Made by a program: the position numbers and the translations under genes. A stretch of DNA of 64,000 bases, from NCBI RefSeq assembly GCF_029948125.1, contig NZ_JASAMB010000009.1:232357-296356 (forward strand), given 5' to 3'. Origin of the DNA: Catellatospora sp. KI3. GTDB taxonomy: Bacteria; Actinomycetota; Actinomycetes; Mycobacteriales; Micromonosporaceae. This document shows positions 42,491-52,400 of the stretch, piece after piece. Below the pieces are notes generated by a model. That model saw nothing but the letters and a program-made list of their open reading frames with translations, was not told where the DNA came from and made no database searches. Every line of letters begins with the position of its first letter. Positions within the stretch are counted from its first letter, which is position 1.

Positions 42491-43372
42491 ATGCACCCGT
42501 GGATCCCCGCGCTGCAGCCGCTGCTGCTCGCGGCCGTGCTGCTGTGGTCGGCCCGGCTCAAACTGGCCCACCCGCTGGCCGAGGCCGCCGCCCGGCGCTC
42601 GGCCCTGGCCCAGCTGGTCGGCGAGGCCCGGGCGCTGCCCGCGTACCGGGCGGTCGGCGCGGTCGAGGCCGCCGTCGCGGTCGCGCTGCTGGTCCCGGCG
42701 GCCCGCCCGCTGTCCGGCTACGCGTCAGCGGCGCTGACCACCGGTTTCGTCGCCTACCTGGGGTACGCGCGGATCGCCGCGCCCGAGTCGTCGTGCGGGT
42801 GCATGTCGGCCGCCCGTACCCCCGTCAGATGGCGGGCCTTCGCCCGCGCGGCCCTGCTCGTCGCCGCGAGCGTGCTCGCCGCGACCGCCGCCACCGGCTG
42901 GCCCGCCGCGCTGGCCGACCACCCCGTCCCGGCCGCAGCCCTGCTGCTCGCCGAGGCGGCCGCGGTGCTCGCGCTGTCGGCCGAACTGGACCGGCACTGG
43001 CTCGACCAGCTGCGCCAGCTCCGGGTACGCCTCACCAGCCCGCTGCCCGCGGGCGGCTTCGACATCCCGCTCGCCTCCACCGTCGAGCAGCTGCACCGCA
43101 GCCCCGTCTGGCACGACACCGCCGGGCTGCTCACCTCCGACCTGCGCGAACACTGGGACGAGGAGGAGTGGCGGCTGCTGCTGTTCACCGCCCGCCACGG
43201 CGAGCACACCGTCTCGGCCGTCTACGCCGTACCCCGGCTGCGCTACGAACCCGCCTCGGTGCGCCTGGCCCTGGTCGACGAGCAGACCGGCCAGACCGTC
43301 GCCACCCACACCGCGACCCCGGACACCCCACTGCCCGCCTGGGTGAACGACCGCCAACCAGTCGCCGCCTGA
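42491..43372 (+). CDS. MauE/DoxX-like redox membrane protein with soluble C-terminal domain
   Basis: A 293-residue protein. Residues 1-165 have about four to five membrane spans of the MauE type, including the conserved Cys pair as S-C-G-C-M after GYARIAAPES. MauE assists formation of the many disulfides of methylamine dehydrogenase. Residues 170-293 form a soluble domain (EHWDEEEWRLLLFTARHGEHT) that MauE itself lacks and that I do not recognise. AGGAGG precedes the ATG. In this unit its likely client is the 15-Cys barrel protein; that is inference from position. Confidence 0.75.
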   Translation: MHPWIPALQPLLLAAVLLWSARLKLAHPLAEAAARRSALAQLVGEARALPAYRAVGAVEAAVAVALLVPAARPLSGYASAALTTGFVAYLGYARIAAPESSCGCMSAARTPVRWRAFARAALLVAASVLAATAATGWPAALADHPVPAAALLLAEAAAVLALSAELDRHWLDQLRQLRVRLTSPLPAGGFDIPLASTVEQLHRSPVWHDTAGLLTSDLREHWDEEEWRLLLFTARHGEHTVSAVYAVPRLRYEPASVRLALVDEQTGQTVATHTATPDTPLPAWVNDRQPVAA

Positions 43373-43392
43373 ACTCCTGCGGCCGACGCCTG

Positions 43393-43458
43393 CCCAGTAC
43401 GACAGGACTTCAGCAGGCCGAACCTGCGGCAGACGTACGGTCGAAGTCCTGCGCTGGG
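43393..43458. repeat. inverted repeat after the MauE-like gene
   Basis: CAGGACTTC (43403-43411) and GAAGTCCTG (43443-43451) are perfect 9-bp arms, with outer CCCAG/CTGGG arms. It lies 20 bases after the stop of the MauE-like gene and could terminate that operon, although no T-run follows. Confidence 0.6.
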
Positions 43459-43489
43459 TCGAGGATCCGTCGCCGCATACCATTCTCGG

Positions 43490-44173
43490 ATGCGGCGATG
43501 GATGCTCGGCGTTCCCGGTGTGCTGGCGCTCGGTTCAGGGGTATGGAAAGCCGTCACGAGCGAGAGCGGAACGGCAGGCAGCGTCCTGGTCCTCGCCGGG
43601 ATGCTGCTGATCATCGCCCCCTTCGTGATCGATCGGCTTGAGCGCGTGTCCGTCAGCGGCTCAGGCTTCGAATTCGGCCTGTCCCGTGATGTGGCCCAGC
43701 AGGGAGCGCCGAAGATGGCGGCGATCATCGACCGTAGCGAACTCGCACGACTCGCGGAGGCGTACGGGGTGCTGCGGGAGGCGCTACCGGATCCCACGTA
43801 CACCAACGCCCGCACCTACGTGCAGGACGTGCTGCTCCGCCGCGCGGCCACGATCTCGGAGCGCGAGAAGTTCGACGCAGGGGAGATCCGTGCGCTGTTC
43901 GCCAATGGGACACCGGTCATGCGGGTCATGGTGCTCGGGCTGATGGCCGGCGACCCGTCCCTGGCAGATGCGGCTTCATTGGCTGAGGGGATAGCCAGGT
44001 CCGCCACCCGCACCGAGCAGTACGAGGCGCTGCGCCTGGCCCATCGTTTCTGGGATCGATTCACCAGGCCCGAGCAGGCGATGCTCAGATCTGCGGCCCA
44101 GGGAACGCCGATGTCGAAGGACAGCCGCCGACACGAGATGGCGGCGAAGATCTTGGCGTTCCCCGTCCCTTGA
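43490..44173 (+). CDS. hypothetical membrane-anchored protein
   Basis: A 227-residue protein with two N-terminal hydrophobic segments (LGVPGVLALGSGVWKAV and VLVLAGMLLIIAPFVI) and a cytoplasmic, mostly helical remainder (DRSELARLAEAYGVLREAL, DAASLAEGIARSATRTEQY). No catalytic motif or family is recognised. GC content is slightly lower than its neighbours. A role in membrane-associated sensing is a guess. Confidence 0.6.
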   Translation: MRRWMLGVPGVLALGSGVWKAVTSESGTAGSVLVLAGMLLIIAPFVIDRLERVSVSGSGFEFGLSRDVAQQGAPKMAAIIDRSELARLAEAYGVLREALPDPTYTNARTYVQDVLLRRAATISEREKFDAGEIRALFANGTPVMRVMVLGLMAGDPSLADAASLAEGIARSATRTEQYEALRLAHRFWDRFTRPEQAMLRSAAQGTPMSKDSRRHEMAAKILAFPVP

Positions 44174-44231
44174 CCGACGTGTGCGACCAGCCTGAGCATC
44201 GTGACCGTCTCCGCTGCTGCGCAGGGTGCGG

Positions 44232-44999
44232 TCAGTCGGCGAACACCCTAGTCTCGGCGTCGGCGATGATCTCGTCCGGAGTCGGGGGGTTGAGTAGCAG
44301 ACCGACGATCGCGTCGCCGCTGGGGTCGCCGGTCATCCGGCACCGGTCCACGGCCTCCTGCACGTCGTAGCGAGTCTCCCGCAGCCGCACGTCCGGCCCG
44401 AGCAGTGCCCAGTACGCCGTGCCGGGCATGCCGAGGTGGTAGGGCAGGCCGACGCTGCCGGGGTTGACGCTGCGCCGCCCGGCGATCAGCCGATCGAACT
44501 GCAGGTGGGTGTGGCCCGTGACGATCACCTGCTCGTCGACGCCCTCCGACAGCTCGGCGAACCGCTCCGTGCTGGTCTGCGGGGTCACACACTCCGTGTC
44601 GTCGCGCGGCGAGCCGTGGCAGAAGCGCACCGCGCCCAGCCCCTCAATGTCGATGACCACGTTCAGCGGTAGCGCGGCGAGGAACTCCACCGCCTCCGGC
44701 GTGTGCTGGGCGGGCATCCACGGGTCGCGGGGCCTGGTGTGCTCCCGCTCGCCGCGGGCCAGCTCCACCACCGCGCGGTCGGCGTTGCCGCGCACGCACA
44801 CCGCCTTCGACCCGAGTTCCAGGATCAGATCGAGCGTGGTCTGCGGCTCGGGGCCCCAGGTGAGATCGCCCGGAAAGACGATCAGGTCGGCGCCGGCGGC
44901 GTGCACGTCGTCGAGCACCGCCAGTAGCGCGGGAACGTTTCCGTGTACGTCAGCCAGCACGGCGACGCGGCGGACCGGACCGAGGCGCGGTGTCGTCAC
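44232..44999 (-). CDS. YfcE-type metallophosphoesterase
   Basis: A 255-residue calcineurin-like phosphoesterase. All metal-ligand motifs are present in order: DVHGN (residues 14-18), GDLTWG, GNADR, C-H-G-S-P and GHTH, then SVNPGSVG. The family includes MJ0936/YfcE phosphodiesterases and Ap4A-type hydrolases; it is metal (Mn/Ni) dependent. The GTG at 44999 is chosen since the longer ORF runs into repeat-bearing DNA. The substrate is unknown. Confidence 0.85.
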   Translation of the reverse strand: MTTPRLGPVRRVAVLADVHGNVPALLAVLDDVHAAGADLIVFPGDLTWGPEPQTTLDLILELGSKAVCVRGNADRAVVELARGEREHTRPRDPWMPAQHTPEAVEFLAALPLNVVIDIEGLGAVRFCHGSPRDDTECVTPQTSTERFAELSEGVDEQVIVTGHTHLQFDRLIAGRRSVNPGSVGLPYHLGMPGTAYWALLGPDVRLRETRYDVQEAVDRCRMTGDPSGDAIVGLLLNPPTPDEIIADAETRVFAD

Positions 45000-45084
45000 G
45001 CGCTCGATGCTCTCACACCCGCCGACCACCCGGGCCGACTGCCGCGAACCCGACGCAGCGGTCACCAGGCGACCCTGCGCCGCC

Positions 45085-45355
45085 GAGATCACCGTTAGCG
45101 GTCGTAAAGCGCGGCCAGAGTACGTCTCCTGACCACAGACGGCGATCTCGTTCGGTGATCTCCGTCTGTGGTCACGATCCGGTTCCCTCGGCCGGGCCGA
45201 TCGCAGGAGAACGACCGCTAGTGGCGATCATGGCCGGAGGCGGCATGACTGTGGCTGTAGGAAACGACCGCTGGCGGCGATCATCGCCGTAAGCGCGGAG
45301 CACCGATCGCAGCGATGCAGGGAAAGTGACCGGAGAGAGCGATCATGGCCGCTTC
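45085..45355. repeat. family B repeat cluster 2
   Basis: Copies of the TGACCGCAGACGGCGATC motif at about 45085-45105 (inverted), 45130-45149, 45155-45173 (inverted), 45210-45232, 45263-45284 and 45327-45350. Several end in GGCGATCATGGCC or GGCGATCATCGCC, a local subtype. Confidence 0.65.
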
Positions 45356-45369
45356 GGCCGGGGACTTGT

Positions 45370-45433
45370 GTGCAGTTTCGGGGAAAGTGCACGAATAAGG
45401 GCAAAGATTCGTGCACTTTCCCCGAAACTGCAC
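45370..45433. repeat. perfect 27-bp inverted repeat, family C copy 3
   Basis: The left arm begins GTGCAGTTTCGGGGAAAGTG and ends CACGAAT; the right arm is its exact complement in reverse, separated by a 10-bp loop. It is the best preserved of three copies (others at 4102-4164 and 36452-36525). Confidence 0.9.
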
Positions 45434-45505
45434 TCACGCACCGGTGCGCGGCCGGGCGGGGCGAGTACGAGCTGGGGGAGCGTGGCGCGATCGTAAGATC
45501 GGGGG

Positions 45506-45982
45506 GTGGCGGAGATCGTCGAGCTGCTGGCTTCGCCGCTGCGGCGGTATCAGGGGCGCCCCGGTGACGGCCCGGCACCTGCCCCGCCGGGCGAACTGGT
45601 CGGGTCGGTGCGGATCCGGGAGGGGCTGGGGATCGTCGGGGACCGGTACTTCGGCGGGAAGGCGCACCTCGACGCGAGCGTGACCGTGATCGCGCGGGAG
45701 TCGCTGCCGCCCGGGGCGGGGCTGGCGCAGGTACGCCGGAACATCCTGCTCGCGGGCGTCGAGGTGGACGGCCTGGTCGGGTCGGTGCTGTCGCTGGACT
45801 CGGGCGACGGTCCGGTGCGGCTGCGGGTGAACCGGGCCGCCAATCCGTGCGCGTGGATGGATGCCGTGATCGGTCCCGGTGCCTGGCGGGCGCTGCGCGG
45901 GCGGGGCGGCGTGCGGTGCACCCCGCTGGACGACGGGGTGCTGCGAGTCGGCCCGGTACGCGTCGTGGTCACCGACTCTTGA
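45506..45982 (+). CDS. MOSC-domain protein
   Basis: A 158-residue protein close to the MOSC (molybdenum cofactor sulfurase C-terminal) fold. GIVGDRYFGGKAH near residue 42 is the glycine/aspartate loop typical of YiiM-like members, VRRNILLAGVEVDGLVGS follows, and NPCAWMD supplies the conserved Cys. MOSC proteins bind the molybdenum cofactor or act in sulfur transfer; stand-alone ones help detoxify N-hydroxylated bases. The start is the GTG at 45506. Confidence 0.82.
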   Translation: MAEIVELLASPLRRYQGRPGDGPAPAPPGELVGSVRIREGLGIVGDRYFGGKAHLDASVTVIARESLPPGAGLAQVRRNILLAGVEVDGLVGSVLSLDSGDGPVRLRVNRAANPCAWMDAVIGPGAWRALRGRGGVRCTPLDDGVLRVGPVRVVVTDS

Positions 45983-46063
45983 GCGGGTCGCTGCCGACCC
46001 GTCGGTAGACGGCCAGTCCGCGGACCGGACGGTAGGGCCGGTTGCCGACCTGTCGGTGGACGG

Positions 46064-46498
46064 TCAGTCGGCGGCCAGCCGGTAGACGTTGGTTTCGCGA
46101 AGTTGGAAGCCCATGCGCATGTACAGGCGGTTGGCCGCCTCGCGCGACGGCCTCGATGTCAGGTCCACGGTCCCGGCCCCGGCGGCCCGCGCCAGCCGGA
46201 TCGCTTCGCGGGTGAGGGCCGCGCCGACGCCCGCGCCGCGGGCGGCCTCGTCGACGACCACGTCCTCGATCCAGGCCCGCACCCCGGTCGGGATCGGGAA
46301 CATGACGAGGGTGAGCGCCCCGACGATCCGGCCGTCGACCCGGGCGATCAGCAGGCGGTTGCCCTGCCACGCCACCAGCGTCGCCAGCGCGGCGAGGTCG
46401 AGCGGCCGGGCCGAGCGAGAAAGCTGCGGCAGCAGCCGTTCGAAGGCCTCGACGGCTTCGTCGTCGGCATCCTGCAAGACCTCGACGTCCACACTCAT
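46064..46498 (-). CDS. GNAT-family N-acetyltransferase
   Basis: A 144-residue single-domain GNAT. WIEDVVVDEAARGAGVGAAL is motif A with the R-G-A-G-V-G loop, and SREAANRLYMRMGFQLRET gives motif B. N-terminal strands VDGRIVGALTLVMFP precede it. Typical of small acetyltransferases of unknown substrate. The 3' side (45986-46080) has an imperfect 32-bp direct repeat around TGCCGACCCGTCGGTAGACG. Confidence 0.85.
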   Translation of the reverse strand: MSVDVEVLQDADDEAVEAFERLLPQLSRSARPLDLAALATLVAWQGNRLLIARVDGRIVGALTLVMFPIPTGVRAWIEDVVVDEAARGAGVGAALTREAIRLARAAGAGTVDLTSRPSREAANRLYMRMGFQLRETNVYRLAAD

Positions 46499-46764
46499 GG
46501 CAGCGAGCCTAGCGTTTCACCTGCGGTTTCGGAGGCCGCCGGAGAATGTGGCGCAGGTCACTGCGATGCTCTTGGCGGCGAGCGGTGCGGCGCGTCGGAA
46601 TGACCGCGCCGGGGCTTGCGATGCGGTTGTGGGCGGGTGCTTCAGCCGGGCTCGTACCCCCGTGAATGGATTTGGTTTCTAGGGGTTCAGTCGCTTTCTG
46701 GGGGCGAATCGGGGCGGCGGTGCGGGGGTCGCGCCGGGGTGGGGGCGTCGCTAGCTTGGCCCGC

Positions 46765-47277
46765 ATGGCTGAACTGATCGCGCCGACGACCCGGCTGCAC
46801 GCCGCGTTCCTGGAGTGCCGGGACGAGTGGGGGCCTGGGCCGCATGAGGACGGCTTCGGCCTGGGGCCGCAGGACGATGTGGACTCGGCGGAGGGCTTCG
46901 CGAGGTGGGTGGGGGAGCGGAACCGGCTGGACCACGCGCCGGGTGAACCGTGCCCGCCGGAGCGGCATGCCTCGGCGCGGTGGATCGTCGAGGACGGCCG
47001 GGTGCTCGGCGGGATCGCGCTGCGGCACCGGTTCGACCCGCTGCGCGGCTGGATCGGGTACGGGATCCGCCCGTCGGCGCGGCGGCGCGGGCTGGCGTCG
47101 TGGGCGCTGGGCGAGATGCTCACGCGGGCCAGGGCGCTCGGCGTCGAGCGGGCGCTGCTGGTGTGCGCGGTGGACAACGCCGCCTCGGCCCGGACCATCG
47201 AGCGCAACGGGGGCGTCTTCGGTGATGTCTGGGACGGCGGTCTCGGTCCGATCCGCCGGTACTGGGTGGACCTGTGA
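46765..47277 (+). CDS. GNAT-family N-acetyltransferase
   Basis: A 170-residue acetyltransferase of the RimJ/RimL-like branch. The segment GWIGYGIRPSARRRGLASWAL is motif A and CAVDNAASARTIERNGG is the family's C-terminal motif in which Asn-x-x-S contacts the pantetheine. The family acetylates protein N-termini, amino acids or drugs. The ATG at 46765 follows GGCCCGC, a weak ribosome site. Upstream DNA (46499-46764) shows nothing notable. Confidence 0.82.
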   Translation: MAELIAPTTRLHAAFLECRDEWGPGPHEDGFGLGPQDDVDSAEGFARWVGERNRLDHAPGEPCPPERHASARWIVEDGRVLGGIALRHRFDPLRGWIGYGIRPSARRRGLASWALGEMLTRARALGVERALLVCAVDNAASARTIERNGGVFGDVWDGGLGPIRRYWVDL

Positions 47278-47323
47278 CGGCGGGACCGGCGCGGTGGCGG
47301 CCGCGCCGGTCCCGCGTCGCGCG

Positions 47324-49252
47324 TCAGCCGAAGACGCGCAGCTCGTAGATGCGCGCGGCGACCTCGGCACCCTGGGTGCCGGCGCCGATGCTGAGGCGGA
47401 CGTACCGGCCGGAGACCGCGACCGGGTGGACCGAGGTCGCGGCGGTGTTGGCGGTGACGTTGACGGCCTGGGTCCAGGTGGTGCCGTCGTTGGAGACCGA
47501 GATGGTGAACGCCTTGGTGTTCAGCGCCGCCGACTCGCCCCCGGCCTGCGCGTGCGCGACCTCGAACCGGGTGACGGCCCGGGTGCTGCCCAGGTCGACG
47601 CGCAGCCAGGCCCCGGACACCGAGGAGCAGAACTTGTCGGAGTTGCCGCCGTTCACGGTGCCGTTGACGGCCTTCTCCGGGCCCTCCGACGCGGCGCAGG
47701 CCGCGGTTCCGGTGGCCGGGCGGTTGAGGGCCAGGTTGGTGCCCGCGCCGGTGGCCGGGCCGACGGAGACGTTGTCGAAGGCGGCGGCGGCGTTGAAGAC
47801 GCGTACGCCGTCACCGCCGGAGGCGAAGGTCGCGTCGGTGGCGCTGATCTTCGGGGTGGCCAGGTCGTCGACGTACACCTTGATGGACGTGCCCACGGCC
47901 GTGACCCGCAGGTGGTATGTCGTGCCGACGGTGACCGTCAGGGCGGTGGCGGCGAGCTGGGTCCAGTTGTTGGCGGCCCGCCCGAGCACGACCCGGCCCG
48001 CCGGGCTGATGCCGGCGTAGTAGCCGTTGTAGCTGTCGGTGCCGACGGCGGGTGAGCTGGTCCGGAACAGCAGGCCCGCGTCGCCGCCGCCGGAGGTGAC
48101 GGTGACGTCGGCGTCGTAGGTGAAGTCGCCGAAGTTGGTGTCCAGCAGCGCCTTGCCGCCCAGCGAGCTGCCCGCGAGGTAGCGGCCGCCGCTGACCGAC
48201 CACGAGCCGCCGTAGGTCTTCCAGCCCAGCGCGTTGCCGTCGGCGAAGTTGTCCTTCACGCCCATCCGGATGCGCGGGATGGTGCCGTCGGCGTTGAAGT
48301 ACATGCGGTCGTAGGCGAGCTGGCGGTGGTTGCCGTCGGACTCGGCCAGCGGCCTGCGGTGGTAGAAGATGTACCAGATGTCGGTGCCGGGCACGTTGAC
48401 CACCGAGTTGTGCCCGGAGCCCTTGGCCACGGCCGCGTCCTGCGCCAGCACCTTGTCCAGTTTGGTGAACGGGCCGGTCGGCGAGTTCGACATGGCGTAC
48501 GACACGGAGTAGTCCGGGCCGGTCCAGCCGCCCTCGGACCACATCAGGTAGTACCTGCCGTTGCGCTTGAACATCTGCGAGCCCTCGACGTACCCCGACG
48601 GGGTGATCTCCTTGAACGTGGAGCCGTCGCTGAACGTGCCGAGGCTGGTCATGTCGGCGTTGAGCTTGGCCACGTTGGCGTGGCCCCAGCCGCCGTAGTA
48701 GATGTACGCCTGGCCGTCGTCGTCGATGAACACGTCCTGGTCGATGGGCTGGGCGCCGTTGTAGAACTGGCCGATCAGGGGCCGCCCGAGCGCGTCGCTG
48801 TACGGGCCCTGCGGCTGGTTGGCCACGGCCACGCCGATGCCGCCGAGGGCGGAGTTGTTCTGGATGTCGTTGGCGGCGAAGTACAGGTAGTACCTGCCGT
48901 TGCGGGCGATCGGCGCGGGCGCCCACATCGCGTACGACGCCCAGGAGACGTTGGCCTTGGTCAGCACGTTGGGGTACTTCGTCCAGTTGACCAGGTCGGT
49001 GGAGGCGAACGCGTCGAGGTAGGTCTGCTCGGGGTAGCTCTTCGACGTGGTCGGGAAGACCCAGTAGGTGTTGTTGTAGACGGCGATGTCGGGGTCGGCG
49101 TACCAGCCGTCGGCGAACGGGTTGCCCGCCTCGTTGGTCGGGAAGTCCGGGGCGGCCTGGGCCGCGGTCGCGGGGATCAGGGCGGTGGCGAGCAGGCAGG
49201 CGGCCAGGGCGGCGACGGCTCTGGCGGCGAGCGCTCTCGGGCGGGCGGTCAT
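47324..49252 (-). CDS. secreted GH43-family glycosidase with C-terminal carbohydrate-binding domains
   Basis: A 642-residue exported enzyme. Signal peptide at 1-34 (ARAVAALAACLLATALIPAT, A-Q-A). Residues 40-320 are the five-bladed GH43 propeller: GWYADPDIAVYNNTYW carries the catalytic Asp, SYAMWAPAP the pKa-modulating region and GYVEGSQMF the acid Glu. Residues 325-490 are a jelly-roll (LamG/CBM66-like), and 500-642 a discoidin F5/8-type C (CBM32-like) domain. Family members cleave arabinose or xylose from hemicelluloses. Divergent from GH92 with a shared palindromic operator. Confidence 0.88.
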   Translation of the reverse strand: MTARPRALAARAVAALAACLLATALIPATAAQAAPDFPTNEAGNPFADGWYADPDIAVYNNTYWVFPTTSKSYPEQTYLDAFASTDLVNWTKYPNVLTKANVSWASYAMWAPAPIARNGRYYLYFAANDIQNNSALGGIGVAVANQPQGPYSDALGRPLIGQFYNGAQPIDQDVFIDDDGQAYIYYGGWGHANVAKLNADMTSLGTFSDGSTFKEITPSGYVEGSQMFKRNGRYYLMWSEGGWTGPDYSVSYAMSNSPTGPFTKLDKVLAQDAAVAKGSGHNSVVNVPGTDIWYIFYHRRPLAESDGNHRQLAYDRMYFNADGTIPRIRMGVKDNFADGNALGWKTYGGSWSVSGGRYLAGSSLGGKALLDTNFGDFTYDADVTVTSGGGDAGLLFRTSSPAVGTDSYNGYYAGISPAGRVVLGRAANNWTQLAATALTVTVGTTYHLRVTAVGTSIKVYVDDLATPKISATDATFASGGDGVRVFNAAAAFDNVSVGPATGAGTNLALNRPATGTAACAASEGPEKAVNGTVNGGNSDKFCSSVSGAWLRVDLGSTRAVTRFEVAHAQAGGESAALNTKAFTISVSNDGTTWTQAVNVTANTAATSVHPVAVSGRYVRLSIGAGTQGAEVAARIYELRVFG

Positions 49253-49362
49253 CTGGGCTCCGGTTTCGGGGGACGGGCACGTAACACGCTGGTCATCGGC
49301 CCGTCATCCGACCCGATCCGCATCGGAGCGAACGTCGGTCCGTTTTGGAGTTATTTCAGATG

Positions 49363-49378
49363 TTGACATCGATGTCAA
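49363..49378. promoter_or_regulatory. LacI-type operator, perfect 16-bp palindrome
   Basis: TTGACATCGATGTCAA, with the central CG that LacI/GalR proteins favour, in the gap between the divergent GH43 and GH92 genes. Its first six bases could also be the -35 box of the GH92 promoter (weak -10 CAATCT 17 bases on), so binding would block that promoter. No LacI gene is in the window. Confidence 0.7.
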
Positions 49379-49458
49379 TAACGTTCAATCTCGATGCAGC
49401 ATACGCGCGTGCAAGATCACTCGCGTTCACGGACTTCTCATGATCGGGCAGGTGAACC

Positions 49459-52400
49459 ATGTCCGGACTCCGGCGTAGACAGGTATGGCTCGGGATCGTC
49501 GCGTTGGCGGTGGGGTACGCGGTCGGCGTCCCCACCGCGGCCTCGGCGGCCGCCACCGGCTTCAGCTCCGGCTTCGAGGCCGGTGACACCCAGCCGACCT
49601 GGACGAACACCAGCGAGACCAGCGCGAACATCGGCGGCTACTGCTGCGCGCTGACCGCGATGGAGAGCGGCACCCGCACCGAGCGGGGGCACACGGGCAC
49701 GGCGTCGCTGATGTACTCGGGCAACGACCTGAGCACCACGTCGTCGTACTCGTACCAGCGGATCTTCGACGTCGACGTGTCGGTGTCGCCGACCACGACC
49801 CTGTCCTACTGGGTGTTCCCGCAGTCCGGCGGGCACCTGGACGTCGCGGTGGACCTGCTGTTCACCGACGGGACGCACCTGCGCGACTCCGGCGCCGTCG
49901 ACCAGCACGGCGTGCGGGTGCACCCGACGTTCCAGGGCGGCGGCTCGGTGCTGAGCTTCGACACCTGGAACTTCGTCACCAGCAACATCGGCGCCAACGT
50001 CGCGGGCAAGACGATCGACCAGATCCTGATCGGCTACGACCAACCGCTCAACACCGGCACCTTCCGCGGCTACTTCGACGACATCCAGCTCGCCGCCAAC
50101 GCGGGCGGCCGCCTGTCGGACTACGTCGAAACCCGGCGCGGCACCAACAACCAGGGCGCCTCCTACTCTCGCGGCAACACCTTCCCCGGCGCGACCGTGC
50201 CGCACGGGTTCAACTTCTGGACCCCGTTCACCAAGGGCAACAGCGACAACTGGCTGTACGAGTGGGCCGACACCACCGTGCAGGGCTTCGGCGTCAGCCA
50301 CGAGCCCAGCCCGTGGATCGGCGACTACGCGCAGCTGCAGGTCATGCCGATGACCGGCGCGGTCAAGTCGACGCCGGACGCGCGCAAGTCGACCTACAGC
50401 CACGCCAACGAGGTCGCGCGGGCGCACTACTACAAGACGCAGCTGGACACGTACGGCATCACGGTCGAGATGGCGCCGACCGACCACGCCGCCGCGCTGC
50501 GCTTCACCTTCCCGTCCGCGGCCGAGTCGGTGATCCTGTTCGACACCATCGACAGCGGCACCGGCACCCTCAACGTCGACACCGCCAACCGGGTGATCTC
50601 CGGTGACATCACCCACCGCGGCCAGAAGATGTACGTCTACGCCACCGTCGACAAGGCCATCGCCACCACGGGCACCGTCACCGGCCAGGGCGTGACCAGG
50701 TGGATCCGGTTCGCCACCAGCGCCGGTGAGAAGGTCACGCTGCGCATGGCGACCTCGTTCATGAGCGTCGCGCAGGCGCAGAGCAACCTGTCGCAGGAGA
50801 TCGGGGCCAAGAGCTTCGACACGGTACGCGACGAGGCCGCCGCGCTGTGGGACAGCACGCTCGGCTCGGTGGCCCTCGAAGGCGCCACCAACGACCAGCT
50901 GATCACGTTCTACTCGAACCTGTACCGGGCGTACATGTACCCGAACAACCGCTCGGAGCTGGTCGGCGGGGTGCGGCGCCACCACAGCCCGTACGACAAC
51001 GTGATCCACGACGGGCAGATGTACGTCAACAACGGCTTCTGGGACACCTCCCGCGCCGCGTGGCCGCTGTACACGCTGCTCACCCCGACCAGGTCGGGGG
51101 AGATGCTGGACGGGTTCGTCAACGCTTACAAGCAGAGCGGCTGGACGCCGCGCTGGTCCGGGCCGTGGAACGTCGGCGCGATGGTCGGCAGCAACCAGGA
51201 CCTGGCCTTCGCCGACGCGTACATCAAGGGCGTCCGCAACTTCGACTACGACGCCGCCTACGCCTCGGCGGTGAAGAACGCGACCGTCTACACCAGCGCC
51301 AACGCCAACGGCCGCAACGGCATCGAGGTCAGCACCTTCAAGGGGTACGTCCCGACCGACCTGCGCGGTGAGGCGGCCTCGTGGACGCTGGAGGACGCGG
51401 TCAACGACTTCGGCATCGCGCAGCTGGGCCAGGCCCTGGGCAAGACCGAGGACGCGGCCTACTTCCGCAACCGGGCCCTGGACTACGCCAACCTGTGGTC
51501 GCCGTCGGTCGGCTTCTTCCGCGGCAAGCAGACCAGCGGCGCCTGGCGCACCACCGACGCCAACTTCAAGCCCAACGAGTGGGGCTGCGACTTCACCGAG
51601 GGCGCACCCTGGCACTACGCCACCCCGGCCCCGCAGGACCCGCAGGGCATGGCCAACCTGTACGGCGGCCGCGCCCAGCTCTCCGCCAAGATCGACGCGG
51701 TGTTCGCGGCGCCGCGCGACTACCTGGTCGGCTGCTACGGCGGCGTCATCCACGAGATGCGCGAGGCCTACGACGCCAACCTCGGCCAGTACGCCCACGC
51801 CAACGAGCCCATCCACCACATGATCTACATGTACAACTACGCCGGCACCCCGGCCAAGACGCAGAACCGGGTGCGCCAGGTGCTCACCCAGCTCTACGGC
51901 CCCGGCACCGCCACCGGCAACGGCTACCTCGGCGACGAGGACAACGGCCAGATGTCAGCCTGGTACGTCTTCAGCGCCCTGGGCTTCTACCCGGCCCGCA
52001 TGGCCAGCACCGACTACACGATCGGCGCGCCGCTGCACCCCAAGGCCACCATCACGCTGGAGAACGGCCGGACGTTCACCGTCAACGCCCCCGGGGTCAG
52101 CGACACCAACCGCTACATCCAGAGCGCCACGCTCAACGGCGCCGCGTACACGAAGAACTTCATCACCCACGCCGACCTGCTCGCGGGCGGCACGCTGTCC
52201 TTCGTGATGGGCCCCAACCCGTCCAGCTGGGGCACCGGGGCGGGCGACATCCCGGCCTCCATCACCACCGGGGCCAGCGCGCCGGTGCGGATGCCCGACC
52301 GGGCCACCGGCGGCACCATCACCGTCAGCGCCGAGAACGGCACCGGCGAGGGCCGCAACCAGCTCGTCGACGACACGTCGCTGACGAAGTGGCTGGCCTT

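Larger units (their letters stand above)
45000..45505. other. divergent intergenic stretch with family B and C repeats
   Basis: About 500 bases between two divergent genes. It holds at least five family B copies, two of them head-to-head (45130-45149 and 45155-45173), and the perfect family C palindrome at 45370-45433. No gene is credible here. Since both flanking genes start here, these palindromes cannot simply be 3' terminators. Confidence 0.75.
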
